DNA from: Alteromonadaceae bacterium
GTDB lineage: Bacteria > Pseudomonadota > Gammaproteobacteria > Enterobacterales > Alteromonadaceae
Length of the DNA: 64,000 bases
Direction of reading: 5' to 3'
Assembly: GCA_013373625.1 (NCBI GenBank)
Contig: JABXHM010000062.1
Coordinates: 27,977 to 91,976, forward strand
Both the position numbers and the translations under genes were made by a program. Under the pieces are notes generated by a model. It saw only the letters and a list, made by a program, of their open reading frames with translations. It did no database searches and had not been told where the DNA came from. Positions 51,409 through 60,001 of the stretch are shown here, in pieces. Numbering within the stretch: the first letter of the stretch is position 1; the number at the start of each line of letters is the position of its first letter.

Positions 51409-52761
51409 ATGAAAATCAGCACGAAAGAAAAAGTTGCTTACGGATTAGGTGATTCCGCCAGTAACTTTGTTTTTCAAACGGTGATGCTGTTTTTGACATT
51501 TTACTATACCGACGTAGTGGGGCTTAACCCGGCAACGGCGGGCAGTATATTTTTGCTGGTCCGCCTGATTGATGCCGTGACCGACCCATTGATGGGCTCA
51601 ATAGCTGATAAAACACGCACGCGCTGGGGAGCATACCGGCCTTATCTGTTGTGGCTTGCTCTGCCATTTGCCGTCATTAGTGTACTAGCCTTTACCACGC
51701 CCGATACTGATTATCAGGGCAAATTAATCTACGCCGTAATTAGCTATATTTTACTGATGCTGATGTATACGGCCATCAATATTCCTTATTCTGCGCTCGG
51801 TGGTGTAATAACCGCTGATGCTACCGAACGCGTGTCGGTACAGTCCTACCGTTTTGTATTCGCCACGATTGGCGGGCTCATTGTGACGTCGTTTACCTTG
51901 CCAATGGTTGAATGGTTTGGCAATGGGGATGATGCCAAAGGGTATCAGCTTACGATGTTGGTTATGGGCGTGTTAGGGATGCTGCTGTTTTTACTATGTT
52001 TTTTTGGAACAAAAGAACGGGTTTTACCGGCAGAGGGGTCGCCACTACCTGTTCGAGAGCAGTTACGTGCCGTGTGGAGAAATGATCAGTGCCGGATACT
52101 TTGCTTAGTGAGTATGGTACTGCTTACCGGCTTAGTGTTGCGTAATTCACTGGCTATTTACTACGTAAAATATGTACTTCAGCGCCCTGAAGATGTGACG
52201 CTGTTCATCACTGTGGCAATGGTAGGGGGTATACTGGGAGCAGCCCTGGCATACCCTGTAGCCAAACGGGTTGATAAGGTGCGTGTGTATGCGCTTTTAC
52301 AATGGGGTTGTGCTGGTGTTTGCATTGTTAATTACTATGTACCTGCCGACTCATGGCTGATGGCTTTAAGCTTACACTTTTTGTGGGGCCTTATGGTACA
52401 AATGTCATCGCCATTGCTGTGGGCCAAAATGGGTGATGTCACCGATTATGGTGAGTTACAGTCAGGTACGCGCCTCACCGCCATGACGTTTTCAATCATC
52501 GTGTTCTCTATTAAGCTGGGAATCGCCCTTGGCAGTGCGATGGCGGGATGGTTGCTGGCATTTTACGATTATCAGCCAGCCGTGTTCGATGCAGACGTGA
52601 ACCAGGGCATTATTCAGTCTTTTTGTTTAATTCCGGCTGTTACGTCGATACTTGTTATAGTATTAATGCACTGGTATAAATTAGACGCCCAAAGCGTTCA
52701 TCGCACTCAACACGTGCTGCTCAATACAAGAACAACCTCCATAATGAATGTAGCGAAGTAA
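51409..52761 (+). CDS. GPH-family glycoside:cation symporter
   Basis: 450 residues, twelve helices, glycoside-pentoside-hexuronide type (KVAYGLGDSASNFVF, DPLMGSIADKTRTRWG and the YGE motif in DVTDYGEL). Imports glucosides with Na+ or H+. It lies 19 bp behind GH1 and 2 bp before lacI, which points to beta-glucoside uptake. Confidence 0.93.
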   Translation: MKISTKEKVAYGLGDSASNFVFQTVMLFLTFYYTDVVGLNPATAGSIFLLVRLIDAVTDPLMGSIADKTRTRWGAYRPYLLWLALPFAVISVLAFTTPDTDYQGKLIYAVISYILLMLMYTAINIPYSALGGVITADATERVSVQSYRFVFATIGGLIVTSFTLPMVEWFGNGDDAKGYQLTMLVMGVLGMLLFLLCFFGTKERVLPAEGSPLPVREQLRAVWRNDQCRILCLVSMVLLTGLVLRNSLAIYYVKYVLQRPEDVTLFITVAMVGGILGAALAYPVAKRVDKVRVYALLQWGCAGVCIVNYYVPADSWLMALSLHFLWGLMVQMSSPLLWAKMGDVTDYGELQSGTRLTAMTFSIIVFSIKLGIALGSAMAGWLLAFYDYQPAVFDADVNQGIIQSFCLIPAVTSILVIVLMHWYKLDAQSVHRTQHVLLNTRTTSIMNVAK

Positions 52762-52763
52762 CC

Positions 52764-53765
52764 ATGGTAACTATTAAACAGGTTAGTGAAAAAGCAGGTG
52801 TATCGTCGGCCACAGTTTCAAGGGTAATTAATAACACCGGCACGGTAAAAGAGAAAACCCGCGATGCAGTGATGGCAGCCATGTCAGAGCTTGGTTATCG
52901 TCACAATGTTGTTGCCGCATCGTTGGCGTCTAATAAAACCCATACCATCGGCTATGTTGTACCTGAGTTACACGGCTCATTTTTTGGTGCCATGATGGGG
53001 GGCACCGAACAAGCGCTGCGGCAAGCTAAGAAACACATGCTCATTGCCACAGGCCACTCCGATGCAAACATTGAAAAAGAGCAGATTGATGCGTTGTTAA
53101 GTCGTCGTTGCGACGCATTAATATTGCATGTAGAAGCGGTCAGTAACGACTATCTGGTGAGTCTTGTCCATCAGGGCGTAGAGCTAGTGGTGGTTAACCG
53201 GTATATCGAAGAAATTGGTGATAATTGCATTAGTCTGGACAATACCCTCGGGGGTTACCTGGCCACCCGCCACTTGTTGGATATTGGCCATACCAATATT
53301 GCCTATATTGCTGGTTCGCTATTTAAAGACGATGCGATTAATCGTTTGAATGGCCACCGTAAGGCGCTTGCCGAAGCGAATGTTGCTTATCAGGACGGGC
53401 TTACCTACGAAGGTAATTTTCAGGCGCGTTCAGGTACCGAAGGTATTCGTGCATTACTTGCAAGCGGTGCGAAATTTTCTGCGGTTGCTTGCGGTAACGA
53501 TGAAATGGCTTCAGGTGCAATGATAGCGCTACGTGAAGCAGGGCGACGTATTCCTGAAGATATATCGGTAATTGGCTACGATAACATTGATTTCGCGAGC
53601 TATCTTTCGCCCGGTTTAACCACCATGGATTATCCGGTGCAGAAAATAGGCAATATGGCGGCACACTGGGTACTCGAACGCGTTTATGGCCACAATAGAT
53701 TCGATTACGAGCATATATTAAACCCCCGGCTCATTCTCCGGGGCACCACTTGCAGCCCTGAGTAA
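52764..53765 (+). CDS. LacI-family repressor of the beta-glucoside locus
   Basis: 333 residues: N-terminal LacI helix-turn-helix (TIKQVSEKAGVSSATVSRVI) and a periplasmic-binding-protein-like sensor. By position it should bind the three TGNAAGCGCTTACA sites and control GH3, GH1, symporter and itself, with a beta-glucoside or glucose as inducer. The GH1 gene, symporter and regulator run as one unit. Confidence 0.93.
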   Translation: MVTIKQVSEKAGVSSATVSRVINNTGTVKEKTRDAVMAAMSELGYRHNVVAASLASNKTHTIGYVVPELHGSFFGAMMGGTEQALRQAKKHMLIATGHSDANIEKEQIDALLSRRCDALILHVEAVSNDYLVSLVHQGVELVVVNRYIEEIGDNCISLDNTLGGYLATRHLLDIGHTNIAYIAGSLFKDDAINRLNGHRKALAEANVAYQDGLTYEGNFQARSGTEGIRALLASGAKFSAVACGNDEMASGAMIALREAGRRIPEDISVIGYDNIDFASYLSPGLTTMDYPVQKIGNMAAHWVLERVYGHNRFDYEHILNPRLILRGTTCSPE

Positions 53766-53839
53766 CAAGCGGCGGATGGCAAATTAATACTAATTAAGCA
53801 TTTAACTAAATAGCTATTCGGTATTATTATCAAGTATCG

Positions 53840-54952
53840 ATGAGTGAGTTCACTGAGGAGTTGTCTGTGTTTGTAATGCGTTCGACGTACGAAAGCGCAC
53901 AGCAAGAAGTGCTGGGGTTACAAAAGGAAAAGCAACGTTTAGAAGAGCGTTTGGCGGCTTTGGAAGCTGAGAATCAAACGTTAGAGCGTCAGCTTGCCCA
54001 ACAACCTGCCAAAGATGAGTCGGCCAATGCCCTGTTGAACGGCATGTTAGACTCGCTCAACCAGGTAGAAGGAATACGCCAGGCCGTTCTCGAGTCATTT
54101 GAAGACATCAGTCAGCAAACCGATAACATTGCGGAAAACCATCAATCGTTTACAGAATCGGGTGAATCATTAAAGCAAATCATTAAAGATATGAGTGGTT
54201 TGAACGAAATGATGGCCACAATGAGCAGCAGTATTCAGGGCTTATCTGAAACGGCCGGTAACATTAATAAGTTTGTTACCACGATTACCAGCATCTCCGA
54301 CCAAACTAACTTGTTAGCATTAAATGCCGCCATTGAAGCGGCTCGTGCCGGCGATGCCGGGCGGGGTTTCAGCGTTGTCGCGGATGAAGTACGTTCGCTA
54401 GCCAATGAAACCAATAAATCAGCCAGTGAAGTGTCTGAGCTGGTGCAAAGTATTATACAATCCACCCAGCAAGCCGTTAACTCTGTGGGTGAGTTACGCA
54501 CCAACAATGGCCAGTTAGCCGACGGTATCAGCTCGCTAAACACCAGTTACGCTGGCATGGTTGAGCACTGTGATGTTATGGAAGATACGATTCGTTCAGC
54601 CAGTCTGCAATCGTTTGTGCAAACCGTTAAACTCGACCACGTTGTGTGGAAGACACAAGTGTATGCGGTGTTATGCGGGCAGTCCTCGAAAAGTGTCAAC
54701 GACTTCCAGGATCATAATCATTGTCGACTGGGGCAATGGTATGCGTCTAATCAGCAGACTGATATTGGCAGGCTCGATGCGTTTAAGCGTTTGGATCGCC
54801 CTCATGCTGCAGTGCATGATTCCGGCATTAAAGCCTTGCGGGCTAACAATAACGGCGAGCAAGGTGAGTGTGAGCGCTTGCTTTTACAAATGGAATCGGC
54901 GAGCCAGGAAGTCATTGCGTTACTCGATACAATATCGAGGAGCACAAAGTAA
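53840..54952 (+). CDS. Soluble chemoreceptor with CZB zinc domain
   Basis: 370 residues, no membrane helix. N-terminal coiled coil (about 15-55), MCP signalling hairpin with tip [17 protein letters not shown] (about 155-171), and a C-terminal CZB domain with zinc ligands H267, C295 (in HCRLGQWY), H322 and H326. CZB receptors such as TlpD sense oxidants or zinc. The ATG at 53840 is the track start; a GTG at 53867 behind GAGGAG is a better-spaced alternative. No classical methylation sites were checked. Confidence 0.85.
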   Translation: MSEFTEELSVFVMRSTYESAQQEVLGLQKEKQRLEERLAALEAENQTLERQLAQQPAKDESANALLNGMLDSLNQVEGIRQAVLESFEDISQQTDNIAENHQSFTESGESLKQIIKDMSGLNEMMATMSSSIQGLSETAGNINKFVTTITSISDQTNLLALNAAIEAARAGDAGRGFSVVADEVRSLANETNKSASEVSELVQSIIQSTQQAVNSVGELRTNNGQLADGISSLNTSYAGMVEHCDVMEDTIRSASLQSFVQTVKLDHVVWKTQVYAVLCGQSSKSVNDFQDHNHCRLGQWYASNQQTDIGRLDAFKRLDRPHAAVHDSGIKALRANNNGEQGECERLLLQMESASQEVIALLDTISRSTK

Positions 54953-55223
54953 ACGACCTGATTCTGTTTTAACCAGCCGTGAGACTAAAGCGCTGCGGCT
55001 GTGCCGTTCTGTATGACAATTTTCTCGCTGTTACCTCGTAAAAGTACCTATCCTGCTGTTAGACTTAACACCGTTTTAAGTGTTTAGCTTTGTATAAATA
55101 AATAAGTTGAACTACGTTTAAACACTATACTTTAGTGTGAAAAGTATCTGTGCATTGGTGGCCAACCAACGCTAGCAGACAGCTATTCCCTCTCGAATTA
55201 ACGTGTCACGGAGCAAAGATAGA

Positions 55224-56810
55224 ATGCGCAACAACCAGCCTGTAACCCAGCGAGAATATAAATTTTCGAGTAAATACCGGCTTATTTCTGCTACCGACCA
55301 GCGCGGTGTTATTACGCATTGTAACGATGCATTTATTGAAGTAAGTGGCTACTCTAAAGAAGAGCTTATCGGCAAAAATCACAATTTGGTACGCCACCCT
55401 GACATGCCCCCGAGTGTATTTAAAGAGATGTGGCAAACGCTGCAGGCGGGTCGAATTTGGATGGGGCTGGTAAAGAATCGCCGTAAAAATGGTGATCATT
55501 ATTGGGTGTCTGCGTTTGTGACGCCGGTTTACGAAAACAACAATGTAGTAGGGTATGAATCTGTTCGGGTACCGGCTCTAGAGCACGAAGTTGCGCGTGC
55601 AGAGTCTCGTTATAGTCGAATGCGCGAAGGCAAGTCGGCGGCGTCAGCAAGTGAAAGTTATATTTATTTTATCAAAAAATTCGCACCTTTCTGGTTACCC
55701 GCTATTCCATTGCTGGCCTTTTTGGCTTTTAACGGCGGTTTACTGCCAACGGCAGTGACCGCAGTATTGCTAATTATTATGGCGATATGGCAATGGCAGC
55801 AAACACAAAGCGACTGGGAATCCCTGATTAGCTTAAGTCCGGATTCGTACGACAGCGCAGTGGTATCACAAACGTATTTCAGTGATTTTGGTGCAATAGC
55901 CCGGGCAAAACTGGTATTGGGATGCGAGTTAGCACGCAGCCGTACCGCGCTGACCCGTATTAAAGATGCAGCCGGCGGACTAGAGGATATAGCCAATACA
56001 ACCCATACGCAGGCTGAAATGACCTCCTCCGCGGTAGTGCAGCAAAACCAGGCAACTCAGCAAATTGCGTCGGCGGTAACGCAAATGTCACAGTCGATTC
56101 AGGAAGTGGCAGAACGCGTAGAGCAGAACGCAGAAACCGCGCGCTCTGCGGCGGGCAATGTACTAACAGGTAACCAAAAGGCAGAGTCTGCTGCCGTGGC
56201 AATTAACGAACTGGAAAGTGTTGTTGAGTCGATATCGTCGACCGTGACCGAATTGGCCCAAAGCACCAGTGATATTGGTGAAGCGGCCAGTATTATTTCG
56301 TCTATTGCTGAACAAACCAATTTGCTGGCGCTTAACGCCGCCATTGAAGCCGCTCGCGCCGGAGAGCAAGGGCGTGGATTTGCCGTTGTGGCCGATGAAG
56401 TAAGGGCGTTGGCATCGAAAACCCGCGAATCGACCGATCGTATTCACAACATCATCAAAGAGTTGGCTAGTCGCAGTGAACGTGCGGTAAAAGTTTCTGC
56501 AAACGGTTTGGAATCGGCTAAGCTTGGTGCGTCGATTGTGCAGGAAACTCAGAAAGCCTTGTCTGAAATCAATACCGCAGTGCATGGTATATCCGAAATG
56601 ACCATTGAAATGTCGGCGGCAGTTGAACAGCAGAGTTCGGTTGCCGAGCATATCAATCAACAAGTTGTTGACATTGCGGATGGCGCCGCTGACACCCAGA
56701 AAAGCTCCGAAGAATCACTGGAAGCCAGCAAACGTTTACATAACACTATTGCCGAGGTTAACGGTGTTATCAGGCGTTTTAATGTCGACAGTCAGGTTGG
56801 CGGAAAATAG
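55224..56810 (+). CDS. Aer-like PAS chemoreceptor
   Basis: About 528 residues. N-terminal PAS domain (about 15-125) of the Aer type ([26 protein letters not shown]), a two-helix membrane anchor (about 160-200), then an MCP signalling domain with tip [18 protein letters not shown]. Aer senses redox via FAD to steer energy taxis. Start ATG at 55224 has a GGAG site; the GTG at 55203 is less likely. It follows the CZB receptor by 270 bp and may have its own promoter. Confidence 0.9.
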   Translation: MRNNQPVTQREYKFSSKYRLISATDQRGVITHCNDAFIEVSGYSKEELIGKNHNLVRHPDMPPSVFKEMWQTLQAGRIWMGLVKNRRKNGDHYWVSAFVTPVYENNNVVGYESVRVPALEHEVARAESRYSRMREGKSAASASESYIYFIKKFAPFWLPAIPLLAFLAFNGGLLPTAVTAVLLIIMAIWQWQQTQSDWESLISLSPDSYDSAVVSQTYFSDFGAIARAKLVLGCELARSRTALTRIKDAAGGLEDIANTTHTQAEMTSSAVVQQNQATQQIASAVTQMSQSIQEVAERVEQNAETARSAAGNVLTGNQKAESAAVAINELESVVESISSTVTELAQSTSDIGEAASIISSIAEQTNLLALNAAIEAARAGEQGRGFAVVADEVRALASKTRESTDRIHNIIKELASRSERAVKVSANGLESAKLGASIVQETQKALSEINTAVHGISEMTIEMSAAVEQQSSVAEHINQQVVDIADGAADTQKSSEESLEASKRLHNTIAEVNGVIRRFNVDSQVGGK

Positions 56811-56904
56811 ACAAAGTAAACATTTAGCGCAGCGCTATGACAGTCAGTTGGCATACGCTGTTGCTAAGAGCTGCGCACAGTCGTCAGCAGTTAGCTGAGG
56901 CTGA

Positions 56905-57283
56905 TTAGTTTATAATGTATTTTCGCTGCACAACTACAAAGACGGCAAACACTAGGGTAATAAGGTAAATCCACCCGCTGGAAAATTGACCAAAGATAAC
57001 GCTTAAAATAGCCGAGTTTTGTACTGCATCCATCCCAATTACGGTGATTAATCCCGGCCACAGCGCCAAGGCTGTTATGAGCGCGGCTTGTACGCTGTCT
57101 CTTACTGAAAACTGAAAACTGAAAGCGTTTTAGCCAGTGCCCAACGCATAACGCCACGCTGGCGACAATGAGCATGGCATAGGAGGGTTCAGCACTCTCT
57201 AACTTAACGTTAAAGCCTGTGTTGATAGTGATGGCAATCAACAGCCATACTATCAACCCGCTGCTATGTTTTAGATTGTTCAT
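56905..57283 (-). pseudogene. Four-helix membrane protein broken by 7-bp repeat expansion
   Basis: The frame from the ATG at 57283 (AACGGA ribosome site) encodes two helices and runs to a tract of three TTTCAGT repeats. After it the protein becomes meaningless in that frame, but the next frame continues with two further helices (TALALWPGLITVIG and YLITLVFAVFVVV) to a stop at 56905. Removing one 7-bp unit gives one ORF of 372 bases, 123 residues, with no stop. Family unknown. It may be a dead gene or a phase-variable one. Confidence 0.75.
57104..57124. repeat. Three tandem copies of ACTGAAA
   Basis: Perfect 7-bp direct repeats at 57104, 57111 and 57118. Since 7 is not a multiple of three, each gain or loss shifts the frame of the surrounding membrane-protein gene. 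Confidence 0.95.
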
Positions 57284-57478
57284 ATTCAGTCCGTTGAGTA
57301 TGGTATGTGTTTTCACCATAGCAGTTGGGTATAGGAACGCAATCTAAATGTGTTTGGAGTTCGGCTGTTACTAATAAGTATCTGCGGCTAAAGGGAGATT
57401 TTGTACAGGGTTTAGATTGTAACAATGGCTTGTGGCAGTGACTTATTCAATAGCATAAGTGGCAATAGGCCCATAACG

Positions 57479-57520
57479 ATATTAGCCGTTGGCTGGTGGT
57501 TACCCTCCACCGGCTAATAT
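57479..57520. repeat. Hairpin downstream of yebG
   Basis: ATATTAGCCG pairs with CGGCTAATAT over 10 bp and an inner GGTGG/CCACC stem. Without a T-run it may still stop or protect the yebG transcript. Confidence 0.45.
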
Positions 57521-57543
57521 TGCATTGTAAAAGGGTATATGGG

Positions 57544-57831
57544 CTAGCCGTTAGCTTTCAGCTTTACTACTTCAGCGCCCTCGCTCGACAAAATCGTATC
57601 TGCCGCTGTGCCTTTCAGTAATTTAGCCACGTTATCTTTATTTTTTGCCAGCATAATCGAGAGTTCTTCAGCGACTGACTCTTCCAGTTTTATGCCTTTT
57701 GCTTCCAGATATACGGCCAGATTGTCGGCCACATCGAGCATTTTATCGTACTGATCGGCGGCCTTTTTATCGGTAGTAACCAACTTCTCTACCCCTTTGT
57801 GTGAAACCACGTATTGTGTTGTGATTGCCAT
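57544..57831 (-). CDS. yebG: YebG-family SOS protein
   Basis: 95 residues from the ATG at 57831; the longer frame adds 12 residues without support. The N-terminal TTQYVVSHKGVEKLVTTDKK and DKMLDVADNL match E. coli YebG (KYVVIREGEEKM and DKMLDTADLL). YebG is LexA-controlled and of unclear function. It diverges from umuDC with a LexA box between. Confidence 0.87.
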   Translation of the reverse strand: MAITTQYVVSHKGVEKLVTTDKKAADQYDKMLDVADNLAVYLEAKGIKLEESVAEELSIMLAKNKDNVAKLLKGTAADTILSSEGAEVVKLKANG

Positions 57832-57879
57832 GGTGTAACTCCGTTGTTTTGTGAAATACCTTGTCACTGTAGCGTAAAG

Positions 57880-57899
57880 TGCTGTATAAATAAACAGTA
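57880..57899. promoter_or_regulatory. LexA (SOS) box between yebG and umuD
   Basis: CTG-N10-CAG with AT-rich centre; 17 of 20 positions match the TACTGTATATATATACAGTA consensus. Shared by divergent yebG and umuDC. Confidence 0.88.
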
Positions 57900-57925
57900 A
57901 TTTTTAACAGGTGGTAACGTTAACA

Positions 57926-58342
57926 ATGCTGCAAATTATTCCCGTCACCGCGCAAGCCGGTATAACCGGGTTCGAGTCGCCAGCGGCTGAGTACAAGCAG
58001 TTGGCACTTAATCTTGATGAACTGCTCATTGAGCACCCTACTGCAACCTTTATTGGCCAGGCACAAGGTGACTCCATGACCGGGGTGGGTATTTTCGATG
58101 GCGACTTATTAATCGTCGACCGCGCCGCACACCCCACCTCGCTCGATGTAATAGTGGCTAACCTTAATGGCGCATTTGTGTGTAAGCTTTATGATCGCAA
58201 GGCTCAGGTATTGTTGTCGCCGGGCCTTGATCATCAGCCCTATGCGCTCGGCGAAGGTGATACGTTCGAAGTCGAAGGCATTGTTGTGCGTTCTGTACGC
58301 ATGCACAGGTATGTTCGGCGGTTAAGCCAATGTATGCGCTAA
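57926..58342 (+). CDS. umuD: UmuD-type mutagenesis protein
   Basis: 138 residues, S24 family. S50 and K87 form the dyad, 37 residues apart as in E. coli (S60/K97). The RecA-promoted cleavage site is A11-G12 (TAQAGITGF), LexA-like, whereas E. coli UmuD has C-G. UmuD' joins UmuC as polymerase V. The ATG at 57926 gives the normal length; a GTG at 57911 is possible. Overlaps umuC by 13 bases. Confidence 0.92.
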   Translation: MLQIIPVTAQAGITGFESPAAEYKQLALNLDELLIEHPTATFIGQAQGDSMTGVGIFDGDLLIVDRAAHPTSLDVIVANLNGAFVCKLYDRKAQVLLSPGLDHQPYALGEGDTFEVEGIVVRSVRMHRYVRRLSQCMR

Positions 58343-59586
58343 TCGATGCCAACAGTTTTTATGCGTCGGCGGAAAAGGTATTCGACCCGGCTATACGCAA
58401 CCGACCAGTAGTCGTACTGACTAACAACGACGGTTGTATATGTGCGCTGTGCGAACACGCTAAAAAGCTCGGCGTAAAAAAATTTGGCCCTTATTACAAA
58501 GTAAAGAAGCTGCTGGCACAGCATAACGCGGTTATTCGTTCATCCAATTACGAGTTGTATGATTACCTGTCGAATAAGATGATGCTGGTGGCGGCAGGTT
58601 ACGCCCCCCAACAGCACATATATTCCATTGATGAGTGTTTTTTGTATTTTGACAACTGGCAGCCTAGTGAGCCCTGGCAGGACTATGCGGAGCGTATTCA
58701 GCGTGATGTGTGGCAACAGGTTCGCCTGCCCGTATGTGTGGGGCTTGGCAGTACACCCACGTTAGCCAAGGTAGCCAGTTTCGCCGGAAAAAAACTGGGC
58801 AGTAAGTCGGGTATTGCAGTGCTTAATACCCCTCAGGCAATACAAACGGCATTAAGTCAAATGGATGTTCAGGACGTGTGGGGCATTGGCAAACGAATCG
58901 CCGAAAAACTGCGTAGTCAGGGCATACTCACTGCTTGGCAACTGGCCATGTTTGACGCTAAAACATTACGCAAGCAGTTCTCCGTAGAGGTTGAACGCAC
59001 AGTGCGCGAACTCAACGGTATTACATGTATTGAGTGGGATCAGGAGCGTGCCCAAAAGCAGCAAATATATTCCACCCGCGCCTTCGGGCAACCGGTAGGC
59101 AGTCATCAGGCACTGCGTGAGAGTTTGTGCTGGCATGCTGAAAAAGTGGCCGAAAAACTGCGCCGCCAACACAGCAAAGTACTGCTGTTAACACTGTTTA
59201 CGCACGCCAACCCATTTGCCGCTACCGAGCAATACCACAAAGCGGTGCAGCACCGTTTTGCCCAACCCACTAACGACACCCGTGCGTTGGTGCAGGCTGC
59301 CAGCAATGCCAGTAACGCGCTATACAAAGCCAATATAAAACTGCATAAATGCGGGGTAGGGGCCATCGAAATTATCGACACCGATCACGAACAAGGCGAC
59401 ATGTTTGCCGAGCTACAGCACAACCCCAGGCTTATGCAGTGCATGGACGCCATAAACCACCGCTATGGTAGCCAAACCATAGGTGCCGCCGCTAAAGGCA
59501 TTAACCCCCAGTGGAGTATGAAACGCGAATACCTGTCACCCCAGTACACCACCAACTGGCGGCATATACCGAAGGTGGGGTGTTAG
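58330..59586 (+). CDS. umuC: UmuC-type Y-family polymerase
   Basis: 418 residues, as in E. coli UmuC. IDANSFYASAE at the start and YSIDECFLYF carry the metal-binding acidic residues; the helix-hairpin-helix and little-finger regions follow, ending with the UmuC-type C-terminus (WSMKREYLSPQYTT). Does translesion synthesis under SOS. Overlaps umuD by 13 bases. Confidence 0.94.
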   Translation: MYALIDANSFYASAEKVFDPAIRNRPVVVLTNNDGCICALCEHAKKLGVKKFGPYYKVKKLLAQHNAVIRSSNYELYDYLSNKMMLVAAGYAPQQHIYSIDECFLYFDNWQPSEPWQDYAERIQRDVWQQVRLPVCVGLGSTPTLAKVASFAGKKLGSKSGIAVLNTPQAIQTALSQMDVQDVWGIGKRIAEKLRSQGILTAWQLAMFDAKTLRKQFSVEVERTVRELNGITCIEWDQERAQKQQIYSTRAFGQPVGSHQALRESLCWHAEKVAEKLRRQHSKVLLLTLFTHANPFAATEQYHKAVQHRFAQPTNDTRALVQAASNASNALYKANIKLHKCGVGAIEIIDTDHEQGDMFAELQHNPRLMQCMDAINHRYGSQTIGAAAKGINPQWSMKREYLSPQYTTNWRHIPKVGC

Positions 59587-59766
59587 TAATTTGTGATTTT
59601 ACATACAGCGGCGAAGCGAATATGCGCCTGCCGCTTGAGTATCGATAAAAACCGGTGTCGCCAAAAACAAAGCTGGTCTCTTTCACACTTAACAGTCTCG
59701 ATGCGTTGTTTTAGAGCCGGTTTTGCTCGATCAAACACTCTATATCTAGCTATAGTTTTATCAGGT

Positions 59767-59928
59767 TTAGCCGTCAGGTTTTTCTGCTTCTTCAACACAT
59801 GTCTCTGGTGTAGGGACATGAAACCAAAGTTTGATAGCGTGGGGTTGAAAGTTTGAAATTCCTCCCTGTACTTTTAGACAGTCCTCGTCGGAAATCTCGT
59901 ATTTGGTTGAATTTTGTTCTATATTCAT
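59767..59928 (-). CDS. Double-glycine leader peptide (secreted peptide precursor?)
   Basis: 53 residues. The N-terminal MNIEQNSTKYEISDEDCLKV ends in QGG at 21-23, and the positions -12 (I), -11 (S), -8 (D) and -4 (V) fit the LSxxELxxIxGG leader of microcins and peptide pheromones. The 30-residue core is acidic at its end with one Cys. A strong GAGGA ribosome site lies 7 bases before the ATG; an upstream start at 59985 is not supported. It diverges from the large sensor gene. No C39-type transporter is seen within the window. Confidence 0.7.
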   Translation of the reverse strand: MNIEQNSTKYEISDEDCLKVQGGISNFQPHAIKLWFHVPTPETCVEEAEKPDG

Positions 59929-60001
59929 TTTAAGGTCCTCATTTAATTTTAATCGCGGTAGGAGTATCAAAGCATAGCTAAACAATTCTGGAGATTAGCT
60001 G

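Noticed and set aside
56163..56663. 166-codon minus-strand ORF inside the Aer-like receptor gene
   Set aside because: Antisense of the conserved signalling hairpin, a common artefact of MCP codon use.
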